From the NCBI RefSeq assembly GCF_002157465.1, contig NZ_NHOC01000008.1, positions 57,691 through 121,690 of the forward strand: a DNA stretch of 64,000 nucleotides, given 5' to 3'. Numbering within the stretch: position 1 is the first letter of the stretch; every line of letters begins with the position of its first letter. The position numbers and the translations under genes were made by a program. Below, in pieces: positions 35,375 to 44,413 of the stretch. The notes under the pieces are model-generated. The model worked only from the letters and a program-made list of their open reading frames with translations, was not told the DNA's origin and did no database searches. This DNA is from Butyricicoccus porcorum. Lineage in GTDB: Bacteria; Bacillota; Clostridia; Oscillospirales; Butyricicoccaceae.

Positions 35375-35391
35375 TTTACAATTCATTCACA
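35375..35391 (-). promoter_or_regulatory. Second, imperfect WalR-like box
   Basis: TGTGAA-TGAAT-TGTAAA on the minus strand has one mismatch to TGTWAH-N5-TGTWAH. It lies about 27 bases upstream of the -35, a position typical of activation. Confidence 0.3.
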
Positions 35392-35539
35392 TTTTGCCGT
35401 GATAGTTCACAATTTTTTGTTACTATTTTCCACATTCTCTATTACAGTTGCAAAAGGCCTTTTTTTTGAAAATTTCATCACATTTTTAACTTTTTTATAT
35501 TCATGATAAAATTCTCCCTATTTTCTTCCTGTTATCCCT

Positions 35540-35567
35540 TTGGATTTTTCTCTGTTCGGTGTACAAT
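35540..35567 (+). promoter_or_regulatory. Promoter for the DUF2971 gene
   Basis: TTGGAT (35540-35545), 16-base spacer, TACAAT (35562-35567), 42 bases before the start codon. The rest of 35392-35539 is AT-rich and shows no other feature. Confidence 0.55.
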
Positions 35568-35609
35568 AGAATTGACCTGATTTTCGTCATGTGAAAGGAG
35601 CCCCGCGCT

Positions 35610-36578
35610 ATGAAAACCATCCTGCGGCACACCAAGCTGCCCAATGTTGTTTATCACTATTGTACGGTCGAAACCTTTTTTCATATTATATCCAATCACA
35701 CACTTCGCCTGTCCGACATCGAGAAGAGCAACGACTTCATGGAGAAAAAATGGGCCATTCGCCAGTGCCTTCAGCACATCGAAAATAACCTCAGCAATCC
35801 AGCGTATCCCTGTGCCGAGCAGCCCGAGCTTGCCTCTGCCCTGCTGGCGGAAATGAAGCGCCAGTTCCACGATTACAACACAATGATTCTCGCTGCCTGC
35901 TTTTCCTCTCGACGTGACCTGCTCAGCCAATGGCGCGGCTATGGTGACAACGGTTATGGTGTGTGTATCGGTGTTGCGTCCGGTACGGAATTCCGTGAAG
36001 CGTTCCGCCGTGCGGAACGCTACCTTATATTAAAGGGAAGCTGTTCCCTTCCTTCCGGTCTGCTGTTCCACAGCATCAAATATTCAACCAAAGAGATTGA
36101 AGCGACCTGTATGCGGCTGTTCTGCATCTATATGCGCTGGCTGCCGCTGCGCACCTCTGTGGAAGCAGCAGCTGCCGAGCTGGTTCGCATGATGTATCCC
36201 GCCCTGCCGTTTTTCAAGTCAAGCGCTTTTTCCGAAGAAGCAGAATGGCGTTGTGTATATTATCCCGAACTGCCCGCACCGCCGTATGAAACCGAAACCT
36301 TTGATGAAGCGCGTTTCCAGCAGCTGCTGTCCGCCCAGATGGTCGAGCAGGAATTGGACAATTTCCGCATGCAGCCACTTGGCTATCGCCTGCGGCAAAA
36401 TAATCTGGTTCCATACCGTGATGTTCTGTTCGATCCGCCCTGCGGTCCGTTTATCCAGAGCATCACCATCGGTCCCAAATGTCCACTCGACCGCGAAACG
36501 GTCAAGCTGTTCCTCGAACGCAGCGGCATTCCAATTGATATGGCAAATATTTACCTGTCAGATGTATCCTATCGATAA
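35610..36578 (+). CDS. DUF2971 domain protein
   Basis: 322 residues, no signal peptide. The family hallmarks are seen: VVYHYCTVETFFHII at the start, LRLSDIEKSNDFMEKKW, AACFSSRRDLLSQWRGYGDNGYGVCIGV at about 93-120, EEAEWRCVYY, and the C-terminal IGPKCPLDRETVKLFLERSGI. The biochemical role of DUF2971 is not settled; members are often found near mobile or defence genes. AAGGAG precedes the ATG. It has its own promoter and terminator and stands next to the distal end of the CRISPR array. Confidence 0.8.
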   Translation: MKTILRHTKLPNVVYHYCTVETFFHIISNHTLRLSDIEKSNDFMEKKWAIRQCLQHIENNLSNPAYPCAEQPELASALLAEMKRQFHDYNTMILAACFSSRRDLLSQWRGYGDNGYGVCIGVASGTEFREAFRRAERYLILKGSCSLPSGLLFHSIKYSTKEIEATCMRLFCIYMRWLPLRTSVEAAAAELVRMMYPALPFFKSSAFSEEAEWRCVYYPELPAPPYETETFDEARFQQLLSAQMVEQELDNFRMQPLGYRLRQNNLVPYRDVLFDPPCGPFIQSITIGPKCPLDRETVKLFLERSGIPIDMANIYLSDVSYR

Positions 36579-36583
36579 CAGGT

Positions 36584-36620
36584 GTAAAAAAGACCTTCTG
36601 CCCGCAGGCCGAAGGTCTTT
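36584..36620 (+). terminator. Terminator after the DUF2971 gene
   Basis: AAAAGACCTTC pairs with GAAGGTCTTTT around a CTGCCCGCAGGCC loop. The following 36621-36886 holds no convincing gene; it is AT-rich and forms the trailer side of the array. Confidence 0.85.
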
Positions 36621-36886
36621 TGCTGTTTTTATCAGAACAAAGGCGCATCTGAAAAGTCGAAAATCCACCTTCATCTTTGTGCATGATTTGTCATTTTCTC
36701 TGTTTCCAGATAATATCTAAATCATATTGTATTTTTTATTGACACGTTGAATCACAACAGGTAAGTTGTGATTAATACATGCGTGCCGCACAATGATACA
36801 GAACAAGATCATATTCTCTGTTCTGTCCCTACTGCGCTTCAACAGCCCCAGCTCATCCCCTAAAATATTCATAGTTTGTAGAAATT

Positions 36887-39800
36887 TTCTGAATCCACGC
36901 ACCCCGTGCGGGGTGCGACAACGGAATCAATAAACCCTAATGTATGTTCGTCATTTCAATCCACGCACCCCGTGCGGGGTGCGACTGGATTCGGTGAAAA
37001 GTTCCATTTCTAGCAAACTTATTTCAATCCACGCACCCCGTGCGGGGTGCGACCGGCAAGTCCCTGCGAACAAGTAATCTGCGGGTATTTCAATCCACGC
37101 ACCCCGTGCGGGGTGCGACGGGTTTTCAACTGGATATAGCCATAGGACAGTGTGATTTCAATCCACGCACCCCGTGCGGGGTGCGACTCCGCTGCTGAAA
37201 CACTTAAATGTCCGCTTTCCGATTTCAATCCACGCACCCCGTGCGGGGTGCGACGCTATTATTTGACTTATTTTCGGGTAGTTTGTGCTATTTCAATCCA
37301 CGCACCCCGTGCGGGGTGCGACTTGCTTCCGTCCGTAAGCTGCCAGAAACCACCGATTTCAATCCACGCACCCCGTGCGGGGTGCGACTTTGTTGGCTTG
37401 AATAGGGATGTTTTTGGGTAACTATTTCAATCCACGCACCCCGTGCGGGGTGCGACGTATCAGCACATAAGTGTTGCAAGTAACGAGAGTATTTCAATCC
37501 ACGCACCCCGTGCGGGGTGCGACCGGAGTGCATCAGAGATACATATATTTTAGATGTTTATTTCAATCCACGCACCCCGTGCGGGGTGCGACCTTGCCAT
37601 GGCTGGCAGGATATCGTGTATTTAAAATTTCAATCCACGCACCCCGTGCGGGGTGCGACATTTCGCAACCATGTTTAAGTGGGGATATGCCAAGATTTCA
37701 ATCCACGCACCCCGTGCGGGGTGCGACTCTTCCCATGTTCCCCTCCGATCGGGTATGGATAATTTCAATCCACGCACCCCGTGCGGGGTGCGACGCAACA
37801 CATTACATATAAAATCAAATGCCTCCAGAATTTCAATCCACGCACCCCGTGCGGGGTGCGACGTGCCAATGTAGGTTATCTGACGAATGTACCTTATTTC
37901 AATCCACGCACCCCGTGCGGGGTGCGACGATTGGGATTTGTTCTTTTGGAGTGACAGAGGATGATTTCAATCCACGCACCCCGTGCGGGGTGCGACCATT
38001 TGCCATACCACACACCATATGACCATGCAGATTTCAATCCACGCACCCCGTGCGGGGTGCGACCTGAAAAATGCAGGATACAATACAAATAAAATTCGAT
38101 TTCAATCCACGCACCCCGTGCGGGGTGCGACAATACTTATCATTCCGTGAAAACTGTTATTTATGACATTTCAATCCACGCACCCCGTGCGGGGTGCGAC
38201 AGAAAATTGATCGTGAAAATACGCGTTTGAGTTATTTCAATCCACGCACCCCGTGCGGGGTGCGACTACACGGGCTGTATTAAACCAAATGGAAGCTGAT
38301 GATTTCAATCCACGCACCCCGTGCGGGGTGCGACCCTGCGCCGCAGGGGTTGCTAACACGTTGGAAGCATTTCAATCCACGCACCCCGTGCGGGGTGCGA
38401 CGAGAAATTTTGGCAATGAGTACGATCTATTTTGGATTTCAATCCACGCACCCCGTGCGGGGTGCGACATACGCGCAATTTGGATTATGCTCCAAATCAT
38501 CTATTTCAATCCACGCACCCCGTGCGGGGTGCGACTTTGCCGTACAAACGAATGGGGTGGGATAACTGGAATTTCAATCCACGCACCCCGTGCGGGGTGC
38601 GACATGATGGCAGGTTCCATCTATGTGATTTAGTAATTTCAATCCACGCACCCCGTGCGGGGTGCGACCGCGGCGGTTAATACATCGTTCGTCACCAATC
38701 TGATTTCAATCCACGCACCCCGTGCGGGGTGCGACCTTGATTTCCTGCCGATGTTGTGTTAAAATCAAGATTTCAATCCACGCACCCCGTGCGGGGTGCG
38801 ACATCTGCCCGTTCCACAAGGAAAAGACCGCAAGCCTATTTCAATCCACGCACCCCGTGCGGGGTGCGACGCTGCATGGCTGTGATCCTTGTGTTCGTGA
38901 GTGATATTTCAATCCACGCACCCCGTGCGGGGTGCGACGGCGATCCAGCGTGCGGATGCAATGCAGCGCAAATTTCAATCCACGCACCCCGTGCGGGGTG
39001 CGACGTGGAAGCAGCATATTTTTTATCTCAATCAAGAAATTTCAATCCACGCACCCCGTGCGGGGTGCGACTCCGCGCATTGGCAGGTTGTTTTCCACGT
39101 ACCTATTTCAATCCACGCACCCCGTGCGGGGTGCGACATCATCTGCAGGTTGATACTTACACAGATCGCATAATTTCAATCCACGCACCCCGTGCGGGGT
39201 GCGACGCAGTGGATTCCGGTGATAGAGAAACTACCTGAGATTTCAATCCACGCACCCCGTGCGGGGTGCGACTTGGTCTGCCACGGGCTGTTGTTGTAGG
39301 ACTTTGAATTTCAATCCACGCACCCCGTGCGGGGTGCGACCACGCTGTCGAAAAATAAAAACGAGTTCAAGATTATTTCAATCCACGCACCCCGTGCGGG
39401 GTGCGACGCGCATCCAGTCATTGTTCGTGGTAGGGGTCACGATTTCAATCCACGCACCCCGTGCGGGGTGCGACGGTCAACATTCCAGTCAGCTTCTAAA
39501 ACTTCTCATTTCAATCCACGCACCCCGTGCGGGGTGCGACCGGAGTTGCGCAGTAGCAAAATCCGTAACATACCATTTCAATCCACGCACCCCGTGCGGG
39601 GTGCGACAAATCCCGAATTGCTCTTGCGCCGCTTTTTGTTAATTTCAATCCACGCACCCCGTGCGGGGTGCGACGCAGCTGCTGGTCGAGGCGCTGCTGA
39701 TTGATGTTATTTCAATCCACGCACCCCGTGCGGGGTGCGACCAATTTTTTCGAGCTTTGAAATTGTATCACGACAATTTCAATCCACGCACCCCGTGCGG

Positions 39801-42232
39801 GGTGCGACCGCACTGCGGGGCGCGGATGGACAGAAAGGACGGATTTCAATCCACGCACCCCGTGCGGGGTGCGACGGTGCCGGATGGCACCGCCAAAGCT
39901 GACACCGGAATTTCAATCCACGCACCCCGTGCGGGGTGCGACGCTGACAAAATCAAAATCGGAAAACTGAATCATAATTTCAATCCACGCACCCCGTGCG
40001 GGGTGCGACGTTTATATGCAATGGAATCACCCCCGGATTTCGGATTTCAATCCACGCACCCCGTGCGGGGTGCGACAAGGGCTGCCTGATTCCTTTGGGT
40101 TTCAGATGTATTTCAATCCACGCACCCCGTGCGGGGTGCGACTATTCTGCCTCCTCCGTTCCGGCCTTGATGTATACCTCATTTCAATCCACGCACCCCG
40201 TGCGGGGTGCGACCCATGATTAAATACAACAATGCAGCAGGTCACTTGATTTCAATCCACGCACCCCGTGCGGGGTGCGACGCCATGGCCTATGAACGCT
40301 GCAACGTGCCGATGGATTTCAATCCACGCACCCCGTGCGGGGTGCGACCGACGTGTGCTTGCAGAAAAAGAGCGCCTTGATAAATTTCAATCCACGCACC
40401 CCGTGCGGGGTGCGACCGACACATGCAGGGTTTCCGCAATGCAGAATGCAATTTCAATCCACGCACCCCGTGCGGGGTGCGACCGACACATGCAGGGTTT
40501 CCGCAATGCAGAATGCAATTTCAATCCACGCACCCCGTGCGGGGTGCGACGTACAGATTGGACGCAAGCGTATGATTCACGTTATTTCAATCCACGCACC
40601 CCGTGCGGGGTGCGACGCGCCACTGTACCGCACATATCAAAGCATTGGAAATTTCAATCCACGCACCCCGTGCGGGGTGCGACCTGGCAGACGAATATCT
40701 GCAGAACGCCGCAGACATGATTTCAATCCACGCACCCCGTGCGGGGTGCGACGATTGGTTTTGTGAGGAGGTTATTACACATGTTTATTTCAATCCACGC
40801 ACCCCGTGCGGGGTGCGACGCCTGCTGCGCCCTTGCGGATATCCTGCACGCGCAGATTTCAATCCACGCACCCCGTGCGGGGTGCGACTTGCAGCGCCGT
40901 ACCTTCTTCCCGGTCAGGCGTGTATTTCAATCCACGCACCCCGTGCGGGGTGCGACCATTGCCTTTCGCCTCCTTCAACAGCAAATTGATATTTCAATCC
41001 ACGCACCCCGTGCGGGGTGCGACCGGCCCAGGGTAAATCAGATACTTGCCGTTTCCTATTTCAATCCACGCACCCCGTGCGGGGTGCGACTTTGTCGGCG
41101 TTATACACAGGGCGAACGTCGCGATTTCAATCCACGCACCCCGTGCGGGGTGCGACCCGGTCTGATGGTCGCCGGAGTATTCCACGCCAGTATTTCAATC
41201 CACGCACCCCGTGCGGGGTGCGACGACCACAAGGTTCACGCTGTGCGGCCGGACAGATTATTTCAATCCACGCACCCCGTGCGGGGTGCGACCGTATCAG
41301 ATGCGCACAGTACCCACTCCAAGCGATTTCAATCCACGCACCCCGTGCGGGGTGCGACTGCGATGTCGTTCCTGCAATTCCCAGATTTTCCTATTTCAAT
41401 CCACGCACCCCGTGCGGGGTGCGACTTGATTTCGTTGATGGAATTGCTTATTTTGACAGTATTTCAATCCACGCACCCCGTGCGGGGTGCGACCAATCTG
41501 TTTAAAGGTATCCGCAGGAATCTGAGTATTTCAATCCACGCACCCCGTGCGGGGTGCGACACGCAATGCGTGTATAATATAAGTACAGTAAAGATTTCAA
41601 TCCACGCACCCCGTGCGGGGTGCGACACCCCGTTTTTTATAGATGTTGATAAGCTTTTTTATTTCAATCCACGCACCCCGTGCGGGGTGCGACGGTCGAC
41701 AAGGTGCTACAAGCAGCACAGGAAATCAAAATTTCAATCCACGCACCCCGTGCGGGGTGCGACATATTCTTCCACCGGCGGAAGCTCCCGCCCGCAATTT
41801 CAATCCACGCACCCCGTGCGGGGTGCGACCCGTGTCTACGGATTTTCCAGAGCCGGCTATGCCATTTCAATCCACGCACCCCGTGCGGGGTGCGACATCG
41901 GCAATCCCATCAAAATTGTTGCGGATGATATTTCAATCCACGCACCCCGTGCGGGGTGCGACTCGTTTCATAGATGACGCATACAGGGCACGTATGATTT
42001 CAATCCACGCACCCCGTGCGGGGTGCGACTCGACATGATCTCCCAAATGTTTGTGCCATGCTATTTCAATCCACGCACCCCGTGCGGGGTGCGACTCGTG
42101 AATTTCCCGAAATATATCGTGGATACCATATTTCAATCCACGCACCCCGTGCGGGGTGCGACATATCGCGGTCGCAGTTCGTTGCGGCGCAGACAGAACA
42201 TTTCAATCCACGCACCCCGTGCGGGGTGCGAC
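36887..42232 (-). CRISPR. Type I-C CRISPR array, 80 repeats and 79 spacers
   Basis: The 33-base repeat, in crRNA sense, begins GTCGCACCCCGCACGGGG and ends GTGGATTGAAAT; the centre GCACCCCGCACGGGGTGC is a hairpin. By direct count there are 80 copies, the first at 36887-36919 (three changes at its 3' end in crRNA sense, the degenerate trailer repeat) and the last at 42200-42232. Spacers are 32-38 bases. The GTGGATTGAAAT end, the degenerate copy at the low end and the promoter by cas2 all show transcription on the minus strand, so the newest spacers are near 42.2 kb. Two neighbouring spacers at 40417-40450 and 40484-40517 are identical. In type I-C, Cas5 cuts the precursor. Open frames across the array are repeat artefacts. 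Confidence 0.98.
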
Positions 42233-42286
42233 AGCAAAAGAAAACAAATATCACGTATGATTTTTCTTCTCTTTCGTAACAATAAT

Positions 42287-42315
42287 AGTATATCCTTTTG
42301 AAGCCGACATATCAA
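42287..42315 (-). promoter_or_regulatory. CRISPR leader promoter
   Basis: Minus strand -35 TTGATA (42310-42315), 17-base spacer, -10 TATACT (42287-42292), about 50 bases ahead of the first repeat. The leader is the 170 bases between the array and the cas2 stop. Confidence 0.7.
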
Positions 42316-42402
42316 CCCACAAAATAACCATCCAATCTGTCATTTTATGAGCTCAAATCTGTGCGAACATATTCCTATTTTTATGTCCACTTATGGTTCG
42401 CA

Positions 42403-42693
42403 TTAAATCATGAGCAATCCCTCTGAATCATATCCTGGTTTCACACCAAAATGTTCTATCCTCGATTGATATTTGTTGCCCAGATTGTAAAAACGAAGGC
42501 TATCCCTTTCAGGATCCATAATTGCGCAAAGCCTTGCCTGAAGCATACGATACTGTGCGGCATCTATATTACATTCAAATACGGAATTCTGTACCCTTTG
42601 CCCATAATTCACACACTGCTTTGCAATCTGACGCAAACGTTTTCTTCCGGCTGCATCTTCTGTATTGACATCATATGTAATTAAAACAAGCAT
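42403..42693 (-). CDS. cas2: CRISPR adaptation protein Cas2
   Basis: 96 residues. VLITYDVNTEDAAGRKRLRQIAK carries the conserved Asp after the first strand; VNYGQRVQNSVFECN is the second signature. Forms the Cas1-Cas2 integration complex. The ATG at 42693 has GAGG upstream and is 8 bases after cas1. Nearest cas gene to the leader. Confidence 0.96.
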   Translation of the reverse strand: MLVLITYDVNTEDAAGRKRLRQIAKQCVNYGQRVQNSVFECNIDAAQYRMLQARLCAIMDPERDSLRFYNLGNKYQSRIEHFGVKPGYDSEGLLMI

Positions 42694-42701
42694 CGCACGC
42701 C

Positions 42702-43733
42702 TCACTTCCACAAAAATGGCGGATATCCATCCAAATCATCTCGCAAATATCGTGCCAACAACAAAGCCTGCGCATATGGCACAAGCCCCCATTCCATCTT
42801 TTCTTTCAGGAACGGATGTGTAATCTTTCCTTTTTTCTTCTCCTGCCACTCTGCGAGAACTTTTTTCCTACCTTCTGTCTTTAACAGCACTGCACCGTTC
42901 TCCTGTAATTCAAAATCCTTGGGAGAGACAATGCGATCATTGATCAGAGTCAAAACAAATCGATCTGCCATACATGGCCTCAATTCCTCCAGAAGATCCT
43001 GTGCCAGTGAAGTTCTTCCTGGGCGGTCACGGTGCAAAAATCCGACATATGGATCCAGTCCTACAGATTCCAGCGCAGACGTACAATCATTTCCAAGCAG
43101 TGTATAAACAAAAGAAAGCAGCGCATTAACGCGATCCAACGGCGGCCTGCGGTTGCGGCCATGAAAATAAAAGGTCTCCTTATTTCTCAATATCATATCA
43201 TCAAACAAACCAAAATAAATGGTCGCCGCAGCACCTTCCATCCCTCGCAACGCATCCAGCGAGGTCTCTTGCATCACCTGCTCCATTCGTCCGCGCAGCT
43301 GATCCATTGCTAATTGGAACTTTTTCTCGTCAATGCGAATGGCATGATCCCGGCGAGTGCGGTCAAGCACCCGTCTCGCATTTGCAAGTTTGCCAAAAAT
43401 AAAACACCGGGCGATGCGTGCACTCTGCAGAGGTTCATCCGCCAGCCGATACTGCATTCTGCGCAGTAACACATTGCCTCGTATTTCCGCACACGTTCTC
43501 GCCAGAAATCTTCCTCTCGGTGTACAGAATACAAGATCAATTCCTTCTCTCGCACATTTCCCCATCAGGGCAGGCGAAGCTCCCACATAAGAAAACAGAA
43601 TAATTCCTTCCAGCTGATGAAGCGGAATGCGGCCCAATTCGGTTTCCTTTGCCCGAATGACAACATTTTCACCGTCCAACGCCGCATATGCTTCTTCATT
43701 CATGACATATAACGTGTTCAGCAGCTTTCTCAT
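42702..43733 (-). CDS. cas1: CRISPR adaptation integrase Cas1 (type I-C)
   Basis: 343 residues. LLNTLYVMNEEAYAALDGENVVIR is typical of the I-C N-terminus. Metal-site regions are GMEGAAATIYFGLF (Glu), SVGLDPYVGFLHRDRPGRTSLAQDLLEELRP (His and Asp/Glu). Overlaps cas4 by 4 bases. Confidence 0.97.
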   Translation of the reverse strand: MRKLLNTLYVMNEEAYAALDGENVVIRAKETELGRIPLHQLEGIILFSYVGASPALMGKCAREGIDLVFCTPRGRFLARTCAEIRGNVLLRRMQYRLADEPLQSARIARCFIFGKLANARRVLDRTRRDHAIRIDEKKFQLAMDQLRGRMEQVMQETSLDALRGMEGAAATIYFGLFDDMILRNKETFYFHGRNRRPPLDRVNALLSFVYTLLGNDCTSALESVGLDPYVGFLHRDRPGRTSLAQDLLEELRPCMADRFVLTLINDRIVSPKDFELQENGAVLLKTEGRKKVLAEWQEKKKGKITHPFLKEKMEWGLVPYAQALLLARYLRDDLDGYPPFLWK

Positions 43734-44395
43734 TGTCTGGCCTCCTCTATCTCTTCCTCAAGATATGCTGAAACCGATGTTTTGCGCAGCAATCTGGGTA
43801 CACACAACTCTTTGAGTGAACACGCATTACAGAATTTCGATGGTTTTACGCGCGGCGTATGCCCTTTCCGGTACATCTGATGCATTTCTTCCGCTGTGGC
43901 AGCTGTCAGCTCCCGCAGCTGCGGTGTAAAAGAAACGATCTGTCTGCGGCGCAGCTGACCATAATACAGGGCTCCTTCTGAAATACTGCAACACAGCATT
44001 TCCTCCAAACACATTGCCTGCGCACACAGCTGTGCTTCATCTGCCTGATTCGATTTGCTTTCTCCTCGTTTATATTCAACCGGATACGGCTGCCAAAGGC
44101 CCTCTGTCCGCGCGAGACGGATGCCGTCTGAATTCAAATGGAATTCTACTACATCACATTCACCGGATAATCCGAGTTTTTGTGAATGAATTTTGAGTCC
44201 CCGTATCGTCAGGATATCTCCTCTTCGTGTGCGCATGCGAGAATCATGTGTATGTTCATGCATCAGATTTCCATCAACAGTACGGTAATTTTCGGCCCAT
44301 TGCTGTTCCAGATGAATCAATGCCCACTGCCGCCTGCAAAAAATAAAATGCTGTATGCCCGAGAGCATGAGATATTCCTCTTCCCGATATCCCAT
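43730..44395 (-). CDS. cas4: CRISPR-associated exonuclease Cas4
   Basis: 221 residues. The Fe-S cluster ligands are split: CRRQWALIH near the N-terminus and CNACSLKELC at the end. RecB-like residues lie in HEHTHDSRMR, GECDVVEF and PVEYKRGESKSNQADEAQLCAQAMCLEE. Trims prespacers and sets PAM orientation. The ATG at 44395 was chosen over the adjacent GTG for spacing to GGAAG. Confidence 0.95.
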   Translation of the reverse strand: MGYREEEYLMLSGIQHFIFCRRQWALIHLEQQWAENYRTVDGNLMHEHTHDSRMRTRRGDILTIRGLKIHSQKLGLSGECDVVEFHLNSDGIRLARTEGLWQPYPVEYKRGESKSNQADEAQLCAQAMCLEEMLCCSISEGALYYGQLRRRQIVSFTPQLRELTAATAEEMHQMYRKGHTPRVKPSKFCNACSLKELCVPRLLRKTSVSAYLEEEIEEARQ

Positions 44396-44413
44396 CACGT
44401 CGCTTCCTTTCTT

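Noticed and set aside
36717-36902. A 61-codon minus-strand frame between the DUF2971 gene and the array
   Set aside because: It runs into the degenerate repeat, has no good ribosome site and no recognisable content.
36953-42240. Many long open frames on both strands across the array, with repeated NPRTPCGVR-, HAPRAGCD- and HPARGAW-type residues
   Set aside because: They are translations of the 33-base repeat in different frames; none has a ribosome site or non-repeat content.
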